64,000 nt of DNA, from contig JABTTV010000001.1 in the NCBI GenBank assembly GCA_015075725.1, positions 1,302,001 to 1,366,000 on the forward strand, in the 5' to 3' direction. The notes under the pieces are model-generated. The model saw only the letters and a list, made by a program, of their open reading frames with translations, made no database searches and had not been told where the DNA came from. Positions 63,017 to 64,000 of this stretch are shown here, one piece after another (position 1 is the stretch's first letter; every line of letters begins with the position of its first letter). Made by a program: the position numbers and the translations under genes. Source of the DNA: Anaerolineales bacterium (lineage in GTDB: Bacteria; Chloroflexota; Anaerolineae; Anaerolineales; Villigracilaceae).

Positions 63017-63664
63017 ATGGAAACAACACTTCGATTATTGCCATACAAGGAATACAAAGGCGTCGAGAAAATCTACTCTGTGATTTTCTATTACCTGCCC
63101 GTCTTCGGTGCGATGTATCGCCGCCGCGTGGAGTTGTGCATCGAACAATGCAAAGGCGGGGACAGCATCCTTGAGGTCGGATTCGGCAGTGGTCTGACTT
63201 TTCTTAACCTGAACGACATGTATAAAAAGATTCATGGGCTCGACCTGACCTGCGACGTGAATGTCGTAAAAGGGGTTTTTGCCCCTCATGGTCTTTTCCC
63301 GGACCTCCGTAATGGAAATGTGTTGGAAATGCCTTATGAGGACGGTCAGTTCGATACTGTCCTTTTGATCAGTATCCTTGAACACCTTAAACCGGACGAA
63401 CTCCAGCAGGCGTTCAAAGAAATACATCGCGTCCTCAAACCGGGCGGACAGGTCGTATACGGCGTGCCAGTGGAGCGCCCTTTTATGGTCTTCATGTTCC
63501 GCCTGTTGGGATACGATATCCGCCAGCATCATTTCTCCACTGAAAGGGACGTGGAGCATGCTGCGGAAACAATGCTCCGGAAGATTTCCGTCAAGGCGAT
63601 GAAGTCCATCCCCTCGTTTTTCGGGAATGTTTACGAAATCGGTAACTTCATCAAACCGGTATAG
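63017..63664 (+). CDS. SAM-dependent class I methyltransferase
   Basis: 215 residues. Motif I is ILEVGFGSGLTFLNL (about 51-65). HGLDLT follows, and then DTVLLISILEHLKPDELQQA with the type 11 pattern; RVLKPGGQVVYGVP closes the fold. It is one of several methyltransferases in this cluster. The ATG at 63017 follows CAGGAA at short spacing; TTG at 63002 is less likely. Confidence 0.85.
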   Translation: METTLRLLPYKEYKGVEKIYSVIFYYLPVFGAMYRRRVELCIEQCKGGDSILEVGFGSGLTFLNLNDMYKKIHGLDLTCDVNVVKGVFAPHGLFPDLRNGNVLEMPYEDGQFDTVLLISILEHLKPDELQQAFKEIHRVLKPGGQVVYGVPVERPFMVFMFRLLGYDIRQHHFSTERDVEHAAETMLRKISVKAMKSIPSFFGNVYEIGNFIKPV

Positions 63665-63667
63665 TTC

Positions 63668-64000
63668 ATGGGCATCGAGCTTCACAACGAACTGATCGAA
63701 AAGAATCATAACTTATGGAAACGTAAACCATTGTTGCATATGGTCTATATGGAGCTTTATCGTGAAATGAGCGGATATCTTAGCGCCGCTGCAGGGAAGA
63801 CGGTGGAGCTTGGATCAGGGATGGGAAGCATTCATGAAATCATCCCGGAATGCATCCGTACCGACCTTTTCCCCTATCCCTGGATAGACCAGATCGAAAA
63901 TGCTTATCGCCTGAGTTTTGCCGATAATTCAATCTCCAACCTGCTCATGACGGATGTATTTCATCATTTGCGTTATCCCGGCACCGCGCTGACCGAATTC
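63668..64000 (+). CDS. SAM-dependent methyltransferase (partial, C-terminus beyond window)
   Basis: The frame is open to the right edge (111 residues visible). The SAM motif is TVELGSGMGSIHEII, followed by RTDLFPYPW and ISNLLMTDVFHHL, in the order expected for a type 11 methyltransferase. It begins 4 bases after the preceding stop, so the two genes are likely co-translated. Confidence 0.82.
   Translation, partial: MGIELHNELIEKNHNLWKRKPLLHMVYMELYREMSGYLSAAAGKTVELGSGMGSIHEIIPECIRTDLFPYPWIDQIENAYRLSFADNSISNLLMTDVFHHLRYPGTALTEF

Overview
The window looks like a chromosomal segment of an Anaerolineae-type member of the Chloroflexota. The evidence is two DUF2298 (Chlor_Arch_YYY) membrane proteins, a family known mainly from Chloroflexota and some Archaea; a very long SecA without the C-terminal zinc motif; several class III cyclase-STAND-TPR proteins; and many short heptameric or palindromic DNA repeats. 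No rRNA, CRISPR array, transposase, phage gene or replication origin was found. Both ends cut through genes.

Layout. 1-13.5 kb is housekeeping: a TPR-anchored alpha/beta hydrolase (partial) and thioredoxin on the minus strand; then tRNA-Val with a near-consensus promoter, a T-box leader and thrS, a nucleotidyltransferase inserted at a duplicated secA 5' end, secA, adenosine deaminase and aconitase. 13.6-19.2 kb is a co-directional group: a HupE/UreJ-type metal permease, a DUF6512 membrane protein, a PEP-synthase-like phosphotransferase, a PlsY-like acyltransferase and a membrane-anchored chelatase-fold protein. 19.3-40.7 kb is the accessory, signalling part: an FAD monooxygenase, three class III cyclase-STAND ATPase-TPR proteins, small membrane proteins, two GNAT acetyltransferases, a two-component system next to an ABC exporter, a WD40-metacaspase and a histone-H1-like lysine-rich protein. 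40.7-64 kb holds lepA and a long envelope-glycan cluster: a flippase-like protein, rhomboid protease, CDP-paratose-epimerase-like SDR, GT4, GT2 and GT-C type glycosyltransferases, two DUF2298 proteins and at least five methyltransferase domains.

Most notable locus. At 29485-37271 a double-domain cyclase has the architecture of mammalian soluble adenylyl cyclase (two cyclase domains, NTPase, TPR). Twenty bases after its stop comes a WD40 protein with an intact-looking caspase-type His/Cys dyad, followed by a small DNA-binding-like Lys-rich protein. This could be a nucleotide-signalled proteolytic response; that is inference.

Genome dynamics. The window carries scars of gene-end duplication: a 5' secA fragment left upstream of an inserted gene, two relics of the aconitase 3' end just upstream of two cyclase genes, and a cyclase-gene tail after a neighbouring gene. 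Heptameric repeats occur in intergenic DNA, in the T-box leader and in frame inside membrane-protein genes. A palindrome also lies in frame inside the aconitase gene.
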